The notes: generated from the letters alone by a model not told the origin. A stretch of 64,000 nucleotides of DNA from Romboutsia_E sp900604535 (GCF_900604535.1 NZ_UWOT01000002.1:248001-312000); one strand, 5' to 3'; shown: positions 54,001 to 63,092, counted from the first letter of the stretch. Numbers and translations: made by a program.

Positions 54001-54801
54001 ATGATATATTTATGTAAATACATACTGTATTTTTTTTTATATGCTTTCTTTGGATGGTGTTGTGAGTGTATTTATTGCTCATTTGGAGATAAGAAAGTGG
54101 TTAATAGAGGATTTCTTAATGGTCCTATATGTCCAATATATGGATTTGGAGCATTATTTATAATTTTTTTATTAAATGATTATATAGGAGACTGGGCCAT
54201 AGTTTTTACAATGGGACTTATAATGACGTCAATTTTAGAATATGTAACAAGTGTTATATTAGAATTTTTATTTCATAGTACTTGGTGGGATTACTCAAAT
54301 AGAATGTTTAATATTAATGGAAGGGTATGTTTAAAAAATTCTATATTATTTGGAATGATGAGTGTAGTATTAATGGAAATTATTCATCCTATGGTAGTGG
54401 GATTTGTAGACGACATAAATATAAATTATTTATATATATTAGTATTTTTATTAATATTATATATAATTATAGACATTTCAATAACTTTAAATTCTTTAAA
54501 TAAGTTGCGTTATAAGTTAGAAAGATTAGAAGAAGCTTTAGAAGATCTAAAAAAAATAAACATACATGTAAAATCAGAAAAATTTACCGAAGAAAATATA
54601 CTCAAATCTATTTATAATTTTAGACAAAAAGATGATAAATTAAAGTTTAAAATTAATGATATTTACTCTAAACTAGTCAATATAAAGAAAAAATCAAAAG
54701 TTCAAAGAAGGATTTTAAAGGCATTCCCAAATATGAATCACAAGAATAGAAATGAAGGGCTTAAATACTTAAAACAAATGCTAAAAGATAAGACAAAATA
54801 A
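54001..54801 (+). CDS. CmpB-like putative ABC-transporter type IV membrane protein
   Basis: A 266-residue membrane protein of the PF06541 kind. The N-terminal region has about four or five helices and the family motifs FFGWCCECIYC, RGFLNGPICPIYGFGAL, FHSTWWDYSNRMFNINGRVCLKNSI. The last ~100 residues are cytoplasmic, charged and probably coiled coil (KLRYKLERLEEALEDLKK). I use the ATG at 54001, after AGGAGAG. It starts a three-gene run with the 141-residue unknown and the FtsZ-like protein, spaced by ~30 bases or less. Despite the name, no ATPase is nearby. Confidence 0.8.
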   Translation: MIYLCKYILYFFLYAFFGWCCECIYCSFGDKKVVNRGFLNGPICPIYGFGALFIIFLLNDYIGDWAIVFTMGLIMTSILEYVTSVILEFLFHSTWWDYSNRMFNINGRVCLKNSILFGMMSVVLMEIIHPMVVGFVDDININYLYILVFLLILYIIIDISITLNSLNKLRYKLERLEEALEDLKKINIHVKSEKFTEENILKSIYNFRQKDDKLKFKINDIYSKLVNIKKKSKVQRRILKAFPNMNHKNRNEGLKYLKQMLKDKTK

Positions 54802-54829
54802 TATACTTCTAATATAAGGAGGGTAAACT

Positions 54830-55255
54830 ATGTTTAAGAAAAAAGCATATACTCTAGATGAACTAGACAAAACATTAAAGGAAAAGTATAATGCCAAGTC
54901 TTTCTCAGTAGAAGAATTTAAGGACCTTATTAAAGAGATCTCAAATCACCCTGAAAACTCAGTTAGACTTTATATAATAGATGATGAAAAAATTATAGAT
55001 GAAAATCTAAGTGATTATGAAAGAAGAGAGGTTTTAGATACTATTTATTATTTAAAAATGAATGAGATAATAATAGACTACTCTACAGATGAAGGAAGAT
55101 TGGAAGCTAAAACATTAGATGATATAAAGCGAGGTAAATTAATTAGAATTATAGTAGAAAGTACTGATAATATAACTTTTACCGGTTTTACAATGCAAGG
55201 AAGTGCAGAAGGTATTTACAATGAATTAATTGAAATGTTAGGTGATGAAAAATAA
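54830..55255 (+). CDS. Unknown cytoplasmic protein between the CmpB-like and FtsZ-like genes
   Basis: A 141-residue soluble protein, rich in acidic residues, not recognised. An N-terminal helix pair (YTLDELDKTLKEKYNAKSF, SVEEFKDLIKEI) is followed by mixed strands; the end ITFTGFTMQGSAEGIYNELIE looks like a ligand- or protein-binding strand-helix. It has a GGAGGG site and lies 28 bases after the CmpB-like gene. The conserved-looking context suggests it works with the FtsZ-like product. Confidence 0.6.
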   Translation: MFKKKAYTLDELDKTLKEKYNAKSFSVEEFKDLIKEISNHPENSVRLYIIDDEKIIDENLSDYERREVLDTIYYLKMNEIIIDYSTDEGRLEAKTLDDIKRGKLIRIIVESTDNITFTGFTMQGSAEGIYNELIEMLGDEK

Positions 55256-55274
55256 TATAGAGGTGTCGTTAATT

Positions 55275-56192
55275 ATGGGAATTAACAGTTTAAATGATAT
55301 TAAGTTTATAGGAGTGGGTGTAAAAGGAATAGACATAGTAAATAAGTTATCTCATGATAATAAAAAATATATAAAGCTCTGTGCAATAGACATAAAAGAT
55401 ACTAATATAGATGAAAAAGTAAGTGAAAGGTTGATAATAAAAAATCTATATAATAAAGATAAGGACTTGTATAAGGTAGATTTTTTTCAAATAACAGACA
55501 TTATAAATAGAAATAAAGAAATTATATATAAAATAATAGAAAAAGAAAAAATAGTTTTTATTACATGTGATATATGTGACTTAACCTCTGTTCATATACT
55601 TATAGAGTTAGGTAAAATGGCCAAGAAAAGCAATATACTTGTAATTCCAATAATTATAAATACTCAAGATAATCAAAATATTAATTATAAGTTTTTTATG
55701 AAGAAAGTTAACAATATGATAGGTCCAACTATAAACATTTCAAATAATAAAGTTTTTGGAAATATAAAATATCTAAATGATAAAATTGATGATTATTATA
55801 TAATTCATTCTATAATAGATTTATTTATAGATAATTTAATGTCTACATGTAGTTTAAATGTTGACTATGAAGATATGAAGTGGATTTTTTCTGGAGAACA
55901 AGATGTTGAAATGAGTATAATCAAAATAAATGAAAAAAGCTCGGAAGATGATATGAAAATAAAACTAGTAAAACATAGAATATGTAAAGGAAGTTATGAA
56001 CATCCAGAAAAAATAATGATAAATGCAACGGCAAATGAAGATTATATGGGCTATGATGAAGCTATTAAACTATTACAAAGAGTTGCACTAGTACTTCAAG
56101 AAGGTACAGAAGAAGCTTGCCAGATAACGTTTTCTTTAAAGTTTATTAAAAAGAAAAGTAAATCCTTAGAAGTCTTAACAGTCCAAGCGTAA
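55275..56192 (+). CDS. Degenerate FtsZ/tubulin-superfamily protein lacking the GTPase signature
   Basis: A 305-residue protein that lines up with FtsZ along its whole length: strand 1 and T1-like loop DIKFIGVGVKGIDIVNKL (residues 8-25), LCAIDIKD (about 35-42), KIVFITCDICDLTSVHILIE (92-111) where FtsZ has DMVFVTAGMGGGTGTGAAP, then ILVIPIIIN, a core helix ending LNVDYEDMKWIFSG (FtsZ: INLDFADVKTVMS), and a C-terminal domain from KIMINATANEDYMGYDEAI. The GGGTGTG loop is absent, so GTP hydrolysis is doubtful. I prefer the ATG at 55275 with GAGG upstream; GTG/ATG starts at 55242-55245 overlap the previous gene. Assignment by eye, not by search. Confidence 0.65.
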   Translation: MGINSLNDIKFIGVGVKGIDIVNKLSHDNKKYIKLCAIDIKDTNIDEKVSERLIIKNLYNKDKDLYKVDFFQITDIINRNKEIIYKIIEKEKIVFITCDICDLTSVHILIELGKMAKKSNILVIPIIINTQDNQNINYKFFMKKVNNMIGPTINISNNKVFGNIKYLNDKIDDYYIIHSIIDLFIDNLMSTCSLNVDYEDMKWIFSGEQDVEMSIIKINEKSSEDDMKIKLVKHRICKGSYEHPEKIMINATANEDYMGYDEAIKLLQRVALVLQEGTEEACQITFSLKFIKKKSKSLEVLTVQA

Positions 56193-56198
56193 ATTAAT

Positions 56199-56244
56199 AA
56201 AACGGTTAAAATAATTAGAATATTCTAATTATTTTAACCGTTTT
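56199..56244. terminator. Bidirectional terminator between convergent genes
   Basis: A perfect 23-bp palindrome centred at 56221/56222 with flanking A and T runs. Confidence 0.9.
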
Positions 56245-56247
56245 ATT

Positions 56248-56814
56248 TTAATCTATATATTCTTCTCCGTTAATAACAAGAGAAGAAGGATTATTATTTT
56301 CTAATATTATATCAAAATAAATTTCTCCCTCAGAAGGATGCTGAAAATATCCAGTTGCATAAACAGTATTTCCGTTTTTATGCATATCTTCTGTTGTAAC
56401 TTTATAGTTTATTCCTGCATACTTTTTTACTGTTTGTTCTATTATTGAGGAGTAAGTGGATGCCTTAGATTTAGCAACATTAATATTTTCTGAAGTAAAA
56501 GTATTCTGAGATTTAGATGAATCATTGTTATTAAGCAGAATTTTATCTGCGATAAATAATAAACCTATAAAAAGTATTACGCAAAGAATAACTTTAGTAT
56601 ACTTGTTTTTATTGAAATACTCTTTTACTTTATTGAATTTCTTTACTCCTTTTTTTCTTCTGCTAGGATACTGAAGAACTTTATGTGAGTTATCGTGTTC
56701 TTTATAAAATCGTAAATAATCTTTTTTACTGTTATGGATTTTATTTAGATTTTTTAGTTCTTCTTTTTTACTTTTAAAATGAATTGTATTTTTATTGATG
56801 TTAGAAGATTTCAA
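56248..56814 (-). CDS. Single-pass membrane protein with an extracytoplasmic domain, unknown
   Basis: A 188-residue protein. The first ~70 residues are very basic and cytoplasmic (SRRKKGVKKFNKVKEYFNKNK). One transmembrane helix follows (about 74-91, VILCVILFIGLLFIADKIL), then a ~95-residue outer domain (VTTEDMHKNGNTVYATGYF, EGEIYFDIILENN). The outside part resembles small NTF2- or PepSY-like domains, but I cannot name it. The Shine-Dalgarno AAGGGG precedes the ATG. Confidence 0.6.
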   Translation of the reverse strand: MKSSNINKNTIHFKSKKEELKNLNKIHNSKKDYLRFYKEHDNSHKVLQYPSRRKKGVKKFNKVKEYFNKNKYTKVILCVILFIGLLFIADKILLNNNDSSKSQNTFTSENINVAKSKASTYSSIIEQTVKKYAGINYKVTTEDMHKNGNTVYATGYFQHPSEGEIYFDIILENNNPSSLVINGEEYID

Positions 56815-57019
56815 ACTGTTACCCCCTTTTAAACTCCCCTTAAGTTTTTATTAATTTCTATATAAATAATCATACTATAAAGTATTTGAAATACCAATAT
56901 TATATAATAATCATAATTATGCAATATAATACAAGAAAATTTATGAAAGTTTAAAAAAATACAATTACAAACAGGATAAAAGTATAAAAATGTAAATTTA
57001 AGAAAAAATAAAATAATAT

Positions 57020-58246
57020 TTAATCAAGTGATAACTCTTTTTCTTTAAGAGGATATAAAGATCTATCTAAAATGCCTTGCAAATAAGCTATTAATACACC
57101 ATAATTTACTATTGGAACATTTAGCTCTTTTGCTTTTTCTATTCTACTCATCATAGCAGTTCTATTCATCATGCAGCCACCACAATGTATTATAAGAGAA
57201 TACTTATTTACATCATCTGTAAATGTTACTCCAGAAGTAAATTCAAAATTAAGATCTTTTTTTGTTTTTTCTTTTAACCATTTAGGGATCTTATAAGTTC
57301 CAATATCATCGCTTTGTCTATGATGAGTACATCCTTCTGCAATAAGTATTTTATCTCCATCTTTTAAATTATCTATAGCATGAGCACCTTTAACTAACTC
57401 ATAAAGATCTCCTTTTTGTCTTGCGAACAGTATGGAAAATGAAGTTAATGGAATATCTTTTGGAGTATCTTTTGAAACTCTTTCAAAAGCTTGAGAATCT
57501 GTTATAACTAAGGTTGGTTTTTGATTTAGATTAGCTAAGGTTTCTTTTAAAGTAGTTTCCTTAGTTATAATAGGCATAGCACCACTATCTAGTATGTCTC
57601 TTATGACTTGTTGTTGAGGAAGTATAAGCCTTCCTTTTGGAGCAGCTTTATCTATAGGTATAACTAAGACTATGAAGTCATTTTCATTTATTAAATCACC
57701 AACTAATCTAAACTCAGTACTTTCTTCTTTGGTATTAGATATTATACATTCTTTTAACTTATCTATACCAACATTGTTAATAGTAGATACGCACACTATA
57801 GGACATTTGGCTAGTTTTTTACTTTCTTCTAAGACATTATTTTCATTGTTTAGCATATCTATCTTATTTAAAACTAAGATATGTGGTATTTTTTTATCTT
57901 TAAATTTTTCAATTAAAGATAAATCTTCTTCTCCTATGCCTATAGTAGAGTCTACTACTAATAAGGCAACATCAGTTTTATCCAAAACATCTAAGGATTT
58001 ATTTACTCTAAGTTCACCTAATTCTCCTATATCATCAAGTCCAGCAGTATCAATAAGAACACAAGGTCCGATAGGTAGAATTTCCATAGGTCTAAAGACT
58101 GGATCAGTAGTAGTTCCTGCAACATTTGATACTATTGCAGCGTTTTGATTTGTTATTGCATTAATTACACTTGACTTACCTGCATTTCTTTTTCCAAATA
58201 ATCCAATATGTACTCTAACGGATTGAGGTGTTGAATTTAAACTCAT
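57020..58246 (-). CDS. hydF: [FeFe]-hydrogenase H-cluster maturation GTPase HydF
   Basis: HydF is the scaffold that assembles and hands the 2Fe subcluster to HydA. The 408 residues have a G domain (GKRNAGKSS near residue 18, DTAG, NKID), a dimerisation domain, and the cluster-binding domain with CTHHRQSDD and HCGGCMMN, whose His and Cys residues bind a [4Fe-4S] cluster. HydE and HydG are not adjacent. The Shine-Dalgarno AAGGGGG precedes the ATG. Its presence supports a hydrogen-metabolising anaerobe. Confidence 0.95.
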   Translation of the reverse strand: MSLNSTPQSVRVHIGLFGKRNAGKSSVINAITNQNAAIVSNVAGTTTDPVFRPMEILPIGPCVLIDTAGLDDIGELGELRVNKSLDVLDKTDVALLVVDSTIGIGEEDLSLIEKFKDKKIPHILVLNKIDMLNNENNVLEESKKLAKCPIVCVSTINNVGIDKLKECIISNTKEESTEFRLVGDLINENDFIVLVIPIDKAAPKGRLILPQQQVIRDILDSGAMPIITKETTLKETLANLNQKPTLVITDSQAFERVSKDTPKDIPLTSFSILFARQKGDLYELVKGAHAIDNLKDGDKILIAEGCTHHRQSDDIGTYKIPKWLKEKTKKDLNFEFTSGVTFTDDVNKYSLIIHCGGCMMNRTAMMSRIEKAKELNVPIVNYGVLIAYLQGILDRSLYPLKEKELSLD

Positions 58247-58401
58247 ATTTATTACCCCCTTTTATATAAAAATTTAATTTTGACTTTATATATTAAGATA
58301 TTAATCCTGGTAAATTTTGATAATATCTTAAATGGTAGTATTTAATATACTTAAAATCTACAATAAATAAAAAATAAAATTAAAAAAATTAATTTTACGT
58401 A

Positions 58402-58430
58402 TTGAAAACGAACAGCTGTTCGTATATAAT
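58402..58430 (+). promoter_or_regulatory. Strong promoter with a LexA box in the spacer
   Basis: TTGAAA (58402-58407) and TATAAT (58425-58430) are 17 bases apart. The spacer contains CGAAC-AGCT-GTTCG (58409-58422), a perfect Gram-positive LexA/DinR box (CGAAC-N4-GTTCG). The downstream gene is the 52-residue ORF at 58554. Confidence 0.82.
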
Positions 58431-58436
58431 AAAAAC

Positions 58437-58450
58437 AGAACGAATGTTCG
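58437..58450 (+). promoter_or_regulatory. Second LexA box at the transcription start
   Basis: AGAAC-GAAT-GTTCG matches the LexA box in nine of ten fixed positions and covers the expected +1 region of the promoter at 58402-58430. Confidence 0.7.
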
Positions 58451-58553
58451 ACAAAATAAAATAAAAAAATATTTATAAATTTTGTAATAAAGTAATTGAT
58501 ACATAAATATATATAGACTATAAAGAATTAAATTTAAGGAGTGGGATATACAA

Positions 58554-58712
58554 ATGAGAACAGTTAAAAATATTCAAGATATAACAGTTGCTAACTTAAA
58601 AAATGGAGAAGTTACTTTAATTCAATTAGAAGAGATATATAATAAATTTGGATTTATATTTGAAGCAAGTGAAGGAAGATTTATTAAGATAAAAAGAGAG
58701 ATACGCCATTAA
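58554..58712 (+). CDS. 52-residue LexA-controlled small protein
   Basis: A short ORF (MRTVKNIQDITVANLKNG, ending in KIKREIRH) with an AAGGAG ribosome site at 58538-58543, ten bases upstream. It is basic with alternating strand- and helix-forming stretches (EVTLIQLEEIYNKFGFIFE) and has no membrane segment. No family is recognised. Double LexA boxes in its promoter and an intrinsic terminator after it make it a stand-alone SOS gene. Roles seen for such genes elsewhere include division inhibition, nuclease control and DNA repair; which applies cannot be told. Confidence 0.72.
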   Translation: MRTVKNIQDITVANLKNGEVTLIQLEEIYNKFGFIFEASEGRFIKIKREIRH

Positions 58713-58736
58713 TAATAATTTATATATAGATATATA

Positions 58737-58777
58737 AACCTAGCTTTATACATAATGTAGATAAGCTAGGTTTTTTT
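58737..58777 (+). terminator. Terminator after the SOS small gene
   Basis: A perfect 10-bp stem (58737-58746 with 58763-58772) with T7, ending right at the next gene's AGGAG site. Confidence 0.88.
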
Positions 58778-58791
58778 AGGAGTGATAAGTT

Positions 58792-59424
58792 ATGAAAATA
58801 GTGTCTTACAATATACACAAAGGTAGCGATATAAAAAAAATACCTACTTTAAAAGAGATTATCAAATATTTAAAAAATCTAGAGTGTGACATTATATGCT
58901 TACAGGAAGTTTTATATCATCAATTTGTAAAGATAAAATCAGATTTAGAAATTGATGGAGTGTTTGCAGCTAATGTAAACAATAAAACTATGAAGTATGG
59001 TGTATGTACTTTTTCTAAGTATAAAATTAAAGGTAGCAATAATTTTTTATTAACTAGTAAAAAGGAACAAAGAGGAGCACTAGCTATAACTATAGATATT
59101 AGTGATGAAGAAAATATTAATATAATTAATACACATTTAGGGTTAGATAAAGAGGAAAGAAATATACAGATATTAGAGATACTTAGTTTAAAAAATAGAT
59201 TTATAGGTTCGAGCATAATATGTGGTGATTTTAATGAAAAAAATATATATTTAAATTCATATTATGATAGTGCTGTTTATTTAAAAAAACATGGTGAAGA
59301 AACTCTTCCTAAATATAATGTTAGAATAGACTATATATTTGTAGATAAAAGATACACTCCAAAAAGTTATATTGTAGATAAAATAAATTTATCAGATCAT
59401 TATCCAATAATTTGTACAATTTAG
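58792..59424 (+). CDS. Endonuclease/exonuclease/phosphatase (EEP) family protein
   Basis: A 210-residue metal-dependent phosphoesterase. EEP landmarks: SYNIHKG (residues about 5-11), CLQEV (Mg-binding Glu), NTHLGL, GDFNE, and RIDYIFV with the catalytic His in LSDHYPI near the C-terminus. The fold covers AP endonucleases, nucleases and phospholipases; without the larger ExoIII DNA-binding parts, the substrate is open. It lies directly after the SOS gene, but a terminator separates them, so read-through would be needed for SOS control. Confidence 0.88.
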   Translation: MKIVSYNIHKGSDIKKIPTLKEIIKYLKNLECDIICLQEVLYHQFVKIKSDLEIDGVFAANVNNKTMKYGVCTFSKYKIKGSNNFLLTSKKEQRGALAITIDISDEENINIINTHLGLDKEERNIQILEILSLKNRFIGSSIICGDFNEKNIYLNSYYDSAVYLKKHGEETLPKYNVRIDYIFVDKRYTPKSYIVDKINLSDHYPIICTI

Positions 59425-59537
59425 AAAAGGGTAACAATAAAGTTACATATTCCACCTAAATATTGTTAAAGTTATTTAAATTATATTAAAATGTACTTAG
59501 TTATATACTATATTTTGTAGTAAGTGGGGGTGGAGTG

Positions 59538-60794
59538 ATGAATAGTGAAGTTATTGTTGAAGAAAGTATAGCCAGACATAATAATGCTAAATTGAAAATA
59601 TACATTACAATAGGTATATTAGTAGCTATAATTGGAGGCTATATGATATATTCATTTAACAATAATTACATGTATAATGGAAAAATAGCTAATAACATTT
59701 TTGTAGAGGGTGTAAATATCTCATTAATGACAAAAGAAGAAGCAATAGCTTTAGTTAATGAAAAATATAAGCCAGAGAGTTTATCTTTAACTTATAATAA
59801 TGAAAGTTTTGATGTAGTACCTGAGGATATAAACCTTAAGTATAATATTGAAGAAGTTGTAAATAATGCATATAACTATACTAAAACGGACTCATATTTT
59901 GAAAATGTAAAAAGATTATTTCAACTAGATAAATCAAAGCAAGAATACACATTAACAAGTTCTTTTGATGAAGCTAAGTTAAGTGAAGTTATAGATAGTA
60001 TAGCTAGTAAGGTTAATGTACCTGTAAAAAATGCTAAGTTATACATATCAGGTGGTAGTTTTAATGTTACTCCATCATTAATAGGTAAGGAGTTTGATGT
60101 AGCTGCAAATAAAGAAGCTATATATGAAGCTATTAATAGTAGAAAATATGGACAAGTTAGCTTAAAGGTAAACGATGTACAGCCAAATATAACTACAGCA
60201 ATGGCTCAAAGTGTAGATACATTATTAGCAGAGCATAGTACAACATTTAGTTCTAGTCACTCAGGTAGAGCCGGTAACATTAGAGTTTCTGCTCAAAGAA
60301 TAAGTGATGTACTTCTTATGCCTGGTGAAACATATTCTTATAATGAACAAACTGGTATAAGAACATTAGCTAATGGTTTTTATAATGCTCCAGTAATAAT
60401 AGGTGGGGATCTTAAAGATGCACCAGGTGGTGGAGTATGTCAGACATCTACTACTTTGTACAATGCAGTTTTATATTCTGGACTAACTATAGAGCAAGTT
60501 AAGAATCACTCAATAACTTCAAACTATGCTCCAAGAGGTAAGGATGCAATGGTGAATGATAGTGGAAGTGATTTAAAGTTCTCTAATCCATATGACCATC
60601 CTATATATGTAAAAAGTTATGTAAGTGGTGGAACTGTTACTTGTCAAATTTATGGAAATTCACAAGATAAGAAAAATATAGAAATAAAGTTAGAAAACTT
60701 TAATATGGGTGCTAAAACATATAGAGTATTTAAAGATTCTAATGGTAAACAATTAAAAACAGAATACATAGCAACAAGCGTATATAAAAAATAA
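59538..60794 (+). CDS. VanW family membrane-anchored protein
   Basis: A 418-residue protein with a short cytoplasmic tail, one transmembrane helix (about 20-42), a PG_binding_4-like extracytoplasmic region (about 55-220) and the VanW domain (about 225-410) with MPGETYSYNEQTG and PGGGVCQTSTTLYNAVL. VanW proteins accompany some vancomycin-resistance clusters, but most, as here, are free-standing cell-wall proteins of unknown role. GGGGGTGGAG precedes the ATG. No van genes are near. Confidence 0.9.
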   Translation: MNSEVIVEESIARHNNAKLKIYITIGILVAIIGGYMIYSFNNNYMYNGKIANNIFVEGVNISLMTKEEAIALVNEKYKPESLSLTYNNESFDVVPEDINLKYNIEEVVNNAYNYTKTDSYFENVKRLFQLDKSKQEYTLTSSFDEAKLSEVIDSIASKVNVPVKNAKLYISGGSFNVTPSLIGKEFDVAANKEAIYEAINSRKYGQVSLKVNDVQPNITTAMAQSVDTLLAEHSTTFSSSHSGRAGNIRVSAQRISDVLLMPGETYSYNEQTGIRTLANGFYNAPVIIGGDLKDAPGGGVCQTSTTLYNAVLYSGLTIEQVKNHSITSNYAPRGKDAMVNDSGSDLKFSNPYDHPIYVKSYVSGGTVTCQIYGNSQDKKNIEIKLENFNMGAKTYRVFKDSNGKQLKTEYIATSVYKK

Positions 60795-60800
60795 AAATAT

Positions 60801-60847
60801 AAAAGGTTGATGATAAAATTAATAATGAGTCATCAACCTTTTTATTT
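60801..60847 (+). terminator. Terminator after the VanW gene
   Basis: A 13-bp stem (60801-60813 with 60830-60842) and T-rich tail. Confidence 0.85.
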
Positions 60848-60950
60848 TTACAAATAAATAAAAACTTTGTAAATTAAATGGTAAAACATGTAACAAAATT
60901 GCTATAATAGATTTATATGGAGTTTTAAGATTTATTTGGAGGAAAAGATA

Positions 60951-61895
60951 ATGCAATTTGTAGGAAATAGGTATGATATTTTAAATTATAATGGAGAAAT
61001 AGAAGTGGGGAAACTATATGAGGCTAGAGATACCTATTATAATAATTTAGTTTATTTAAAGCTTATAAATAATGTAGAGACATTAAGTAAGGGATTCATT
61101 CCTGATTTGATAGATGAGGCGACAGTTTTAAATCAAATAGACTCCGATCATATTAGTAATTTATTACATATAGATATACATTGTTCTGAATATGATGTAT
61201 ATTATTATATAGTTAGTGAACACTTCAGGGGACAAACACTAAAAAGTTTTATTTACAATAATATATTAGATAAAATTACTATAGCTAATATAGCTATGAA
61301 GCTAATAAAATCTTTAGAAATAGCAAATAGAAATAATTTATATCATGGAAGTCTTAACCCAAATAATATATTAATTGATGAAGATCAAAATATAAAAATA
61401 TTTGATTTTGGTATGACTAAGGCAAATAAAGGAGTACACTTACGATTAGATAAAGAATTAAGTTATTTATGTCCTCATCAGCTAAACATAGATTACACAG
61501 ATAAAGAGAGTGATTTCTTTTCATTAGGTATAATCTTATTTGAAATGATGTTTAGAGAACTTCCTTTTGGAAATGATTATAATGATAAAGAAATGCTAAA
61601 GAGTGTTGATAAAGGTGTGAAATGGAGTCTTTTATATTACGATGAAGACTTAGAGGAAATTATAAGGATAACTAAGAAATTATTAAGTAGAGATGAAAAA
61701 TATAATTCAGCTCAAGAAGTATTAGTTGAATTAAGTGATATAGTATATAAAAGTACCCAATTGGAAGATGTTAATGAGGAGTTTGAAGAGGAAGAGGAAA
61801 TAGAGATTTATACAAGTAATCACATAAATAAAAAGCTACTTATGAGTGTAGCTACAATATTATTAGTGATTATGTTAGTTATAGGATTTATATAA
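60951..61895 (+). CDS. Membrane-anchored serine/threonine kinase-like protein, probable pseudokinase
   Basis: A 314-residue protein with a kinase-like fold and a C-terminal transmembrane helix (about 293-312). The ATP-anchoring Lys is kept (VYLKLI, Lys37) and so is DFG (KIFDFGMTKA). The catalytic loop reads YHGSLNPNNIL where active kinases have HRDLKPEN: Asp and Lys are both lost. A signalling scaffold or regulator is more likely than a working PrkC-type kinase. I use the ATG at 60951 after GGAGG; an upstream TTG would overlap that site. It precedes the AI-2E gene by 26 bases. Confidence 0.8.
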   Translation: MQFVGNRYDILNYNGEIEVGKLYEARDTYYNNLVYLKLINNVETLSKGFIPDLIDEATVLNQIDSDHISNLLHIDIHCSEYDVYYYIVSEHFRGQTLKSFIYNNILDKITIANIAMKLIKSLEIANRNNLYHGSLNPNNILIDEDQNIKIFDFGMTKANKGVHLRLDKELSYLCPHQLNIDYTDKESDFFSLGIILFEMMFRELPFGNDYNDKEMLKSVDKGVKWSLLYYDEDLEEIIRITKKLLSRDEKYNSAQEVLVELSDIVYKSTQLEDVNEEFEEEEEIEIYTSNHINKKLLMSVATILLVIMLVIGFI

Positions 61896-61921
61896 GTCTA
61901 ATTTAAGTAAGGAGAAGATAA

Positions 61922-63085
61922 ATGAAGGTTAACTGGAATGAAAAGTACACAACAATTTCTGTATATGCATTTATAGTTGTTTGCTGTAGTATAGTATTTT
62001 ATCTTATAAGTTCTCAACTTAAAGTATTTACAGGTAAAATAGGTGAAGTTATAGGTATTTTACAACCATTTATTATAGGATTTGTAATTGCCTACTTATT
62101 AAATTTTATATTAAAATTTTATGAAGAAAAGATAGAAAACATTGATGGATTTAAAAGTATGAGTAAGAAAGTTAGAAGAAGTACTTGTTTACTTTTAACT
62201 TATATAACTGCTTTTTTAATTATATACTTATTTATGAACTTCGTTGTACCTCAGGTAATAGAAAGTATAGTTGGATTAGTTAATAATATACCATCATATT
62301 TAAATAATCTTACAGTATTACTTGAAGATATAATGAAAAATTTAAACTTAGAGCCTAAGTACTTTGATATTGCAAATGAAAAATTAACTGAAATTGTTAA
62401 CTATATAATACAATTTGCAACAGATTTATTACCTATATTAGGAAATTGGGTTGTTAATATAGCATCAAGTATTTGGAATATAATACTAGGATTAATAGTA
62501 TCATCTTACTTATTAATAGATAAAGAAAGATTCTATGGAGTAGGAAAGAAAATAGTATATGCTATATCTTCAGAAAGGGTAGCTAATAGAGTTTTTGAAT
62601 TGGTAAGTAGAAGTAATTATACCTTTGGTAGGTTTTTAAGTGGAAAAATAATAGATTCAGCTATAATAGGAGTTTTAACATTTATTGTGTTAAATATCTT
62701 TAAAATGCCTTATTCAACATTAATATCAGTTATAATAGGTATAACTAATATAATACCATTTTTTGGACCATTCTTTGGTGCAATACCATCAGCTATAATA
62801 ATACTATTTGTTTCACCTATAAAGGCTGTATGGTTTTTATTAATAATATTAGTAATACAGCAAATAGATGGGAATATAATAGGTCCTAAAATATTAGGAG
62901 ATTCAATTGGAATATCTGCATTCTGGATATTATTTGCATTATTAGTAGCAGGTAAGTTCTTTGGAATTGTAGGTATGGTAATAGGAGTACCTTTATTTGC
63001 TATAATTTATTCTATAATAAAAGAAGTTATAGAAGGCAAATTAAGACGTAAAGGATTACCAGAGGATACAGAAGAATATATGTAA
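61922..63085 (+). CDS. AI-2E family transporter (PerM/YdbO-like permease)
   Basis: A 387-residue inner-membrane protein with about eight helices in the family layout: two N-terminal pairs, a long amphipathic segment (about 110-165) and the conserved C-terminal block GPFFGAIPSAIIIL, QQIDGNIIGPKILGDSIGIS. The family was named for autoinducer-2 export, but many members are cation or osmolyte transporters. It is co-oriented with and close to the pseudokinase gene, which might regulate it (inference). AAGGAGA precedes the ATG. Confidence 0.92.
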   Translation: MKVNWNEKYTTISVYAFIVVCCSIVFYLISSQLKVFTGKIGEVIGILQPFIIGFVIAYLLNFILKFYEEKIENIDGFKSMSKKVRRSTCLLLTYITAFLIIYLFMNFVVPQVIESIVGLVNNIPSYLNNLTVLLEDIMKNLNLEPKYFDIANEKLTEIVNYIIQFATDLLPILGNWVVNIASSIWNIILGLIVSSYLLIDKERFYGVGKKIVYAISSERVANRVFELVSRSNYTFGRFLSGKIIDSAIIGVLTFIVLNIFKMPYSTLISVIIGITNIIPFFGPFFGAIPSAIIILFVSPIKAVWFLLIILVIQQIDGNIIGPKILGDSIGISAFWILFALLVAGKFFGIVGMVIGVPLFAIIYSIIKEVIEGKLRRKGLPEDTEEYM

Positions 63086-63092
63086 ACAGAAA

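Noticed and set aside
59538..60794. Vancomycin resistance from the VanW gene
   Set aside because: VanW homologs are common in clostridia without vanHAX. None of the resistance genes is present here.
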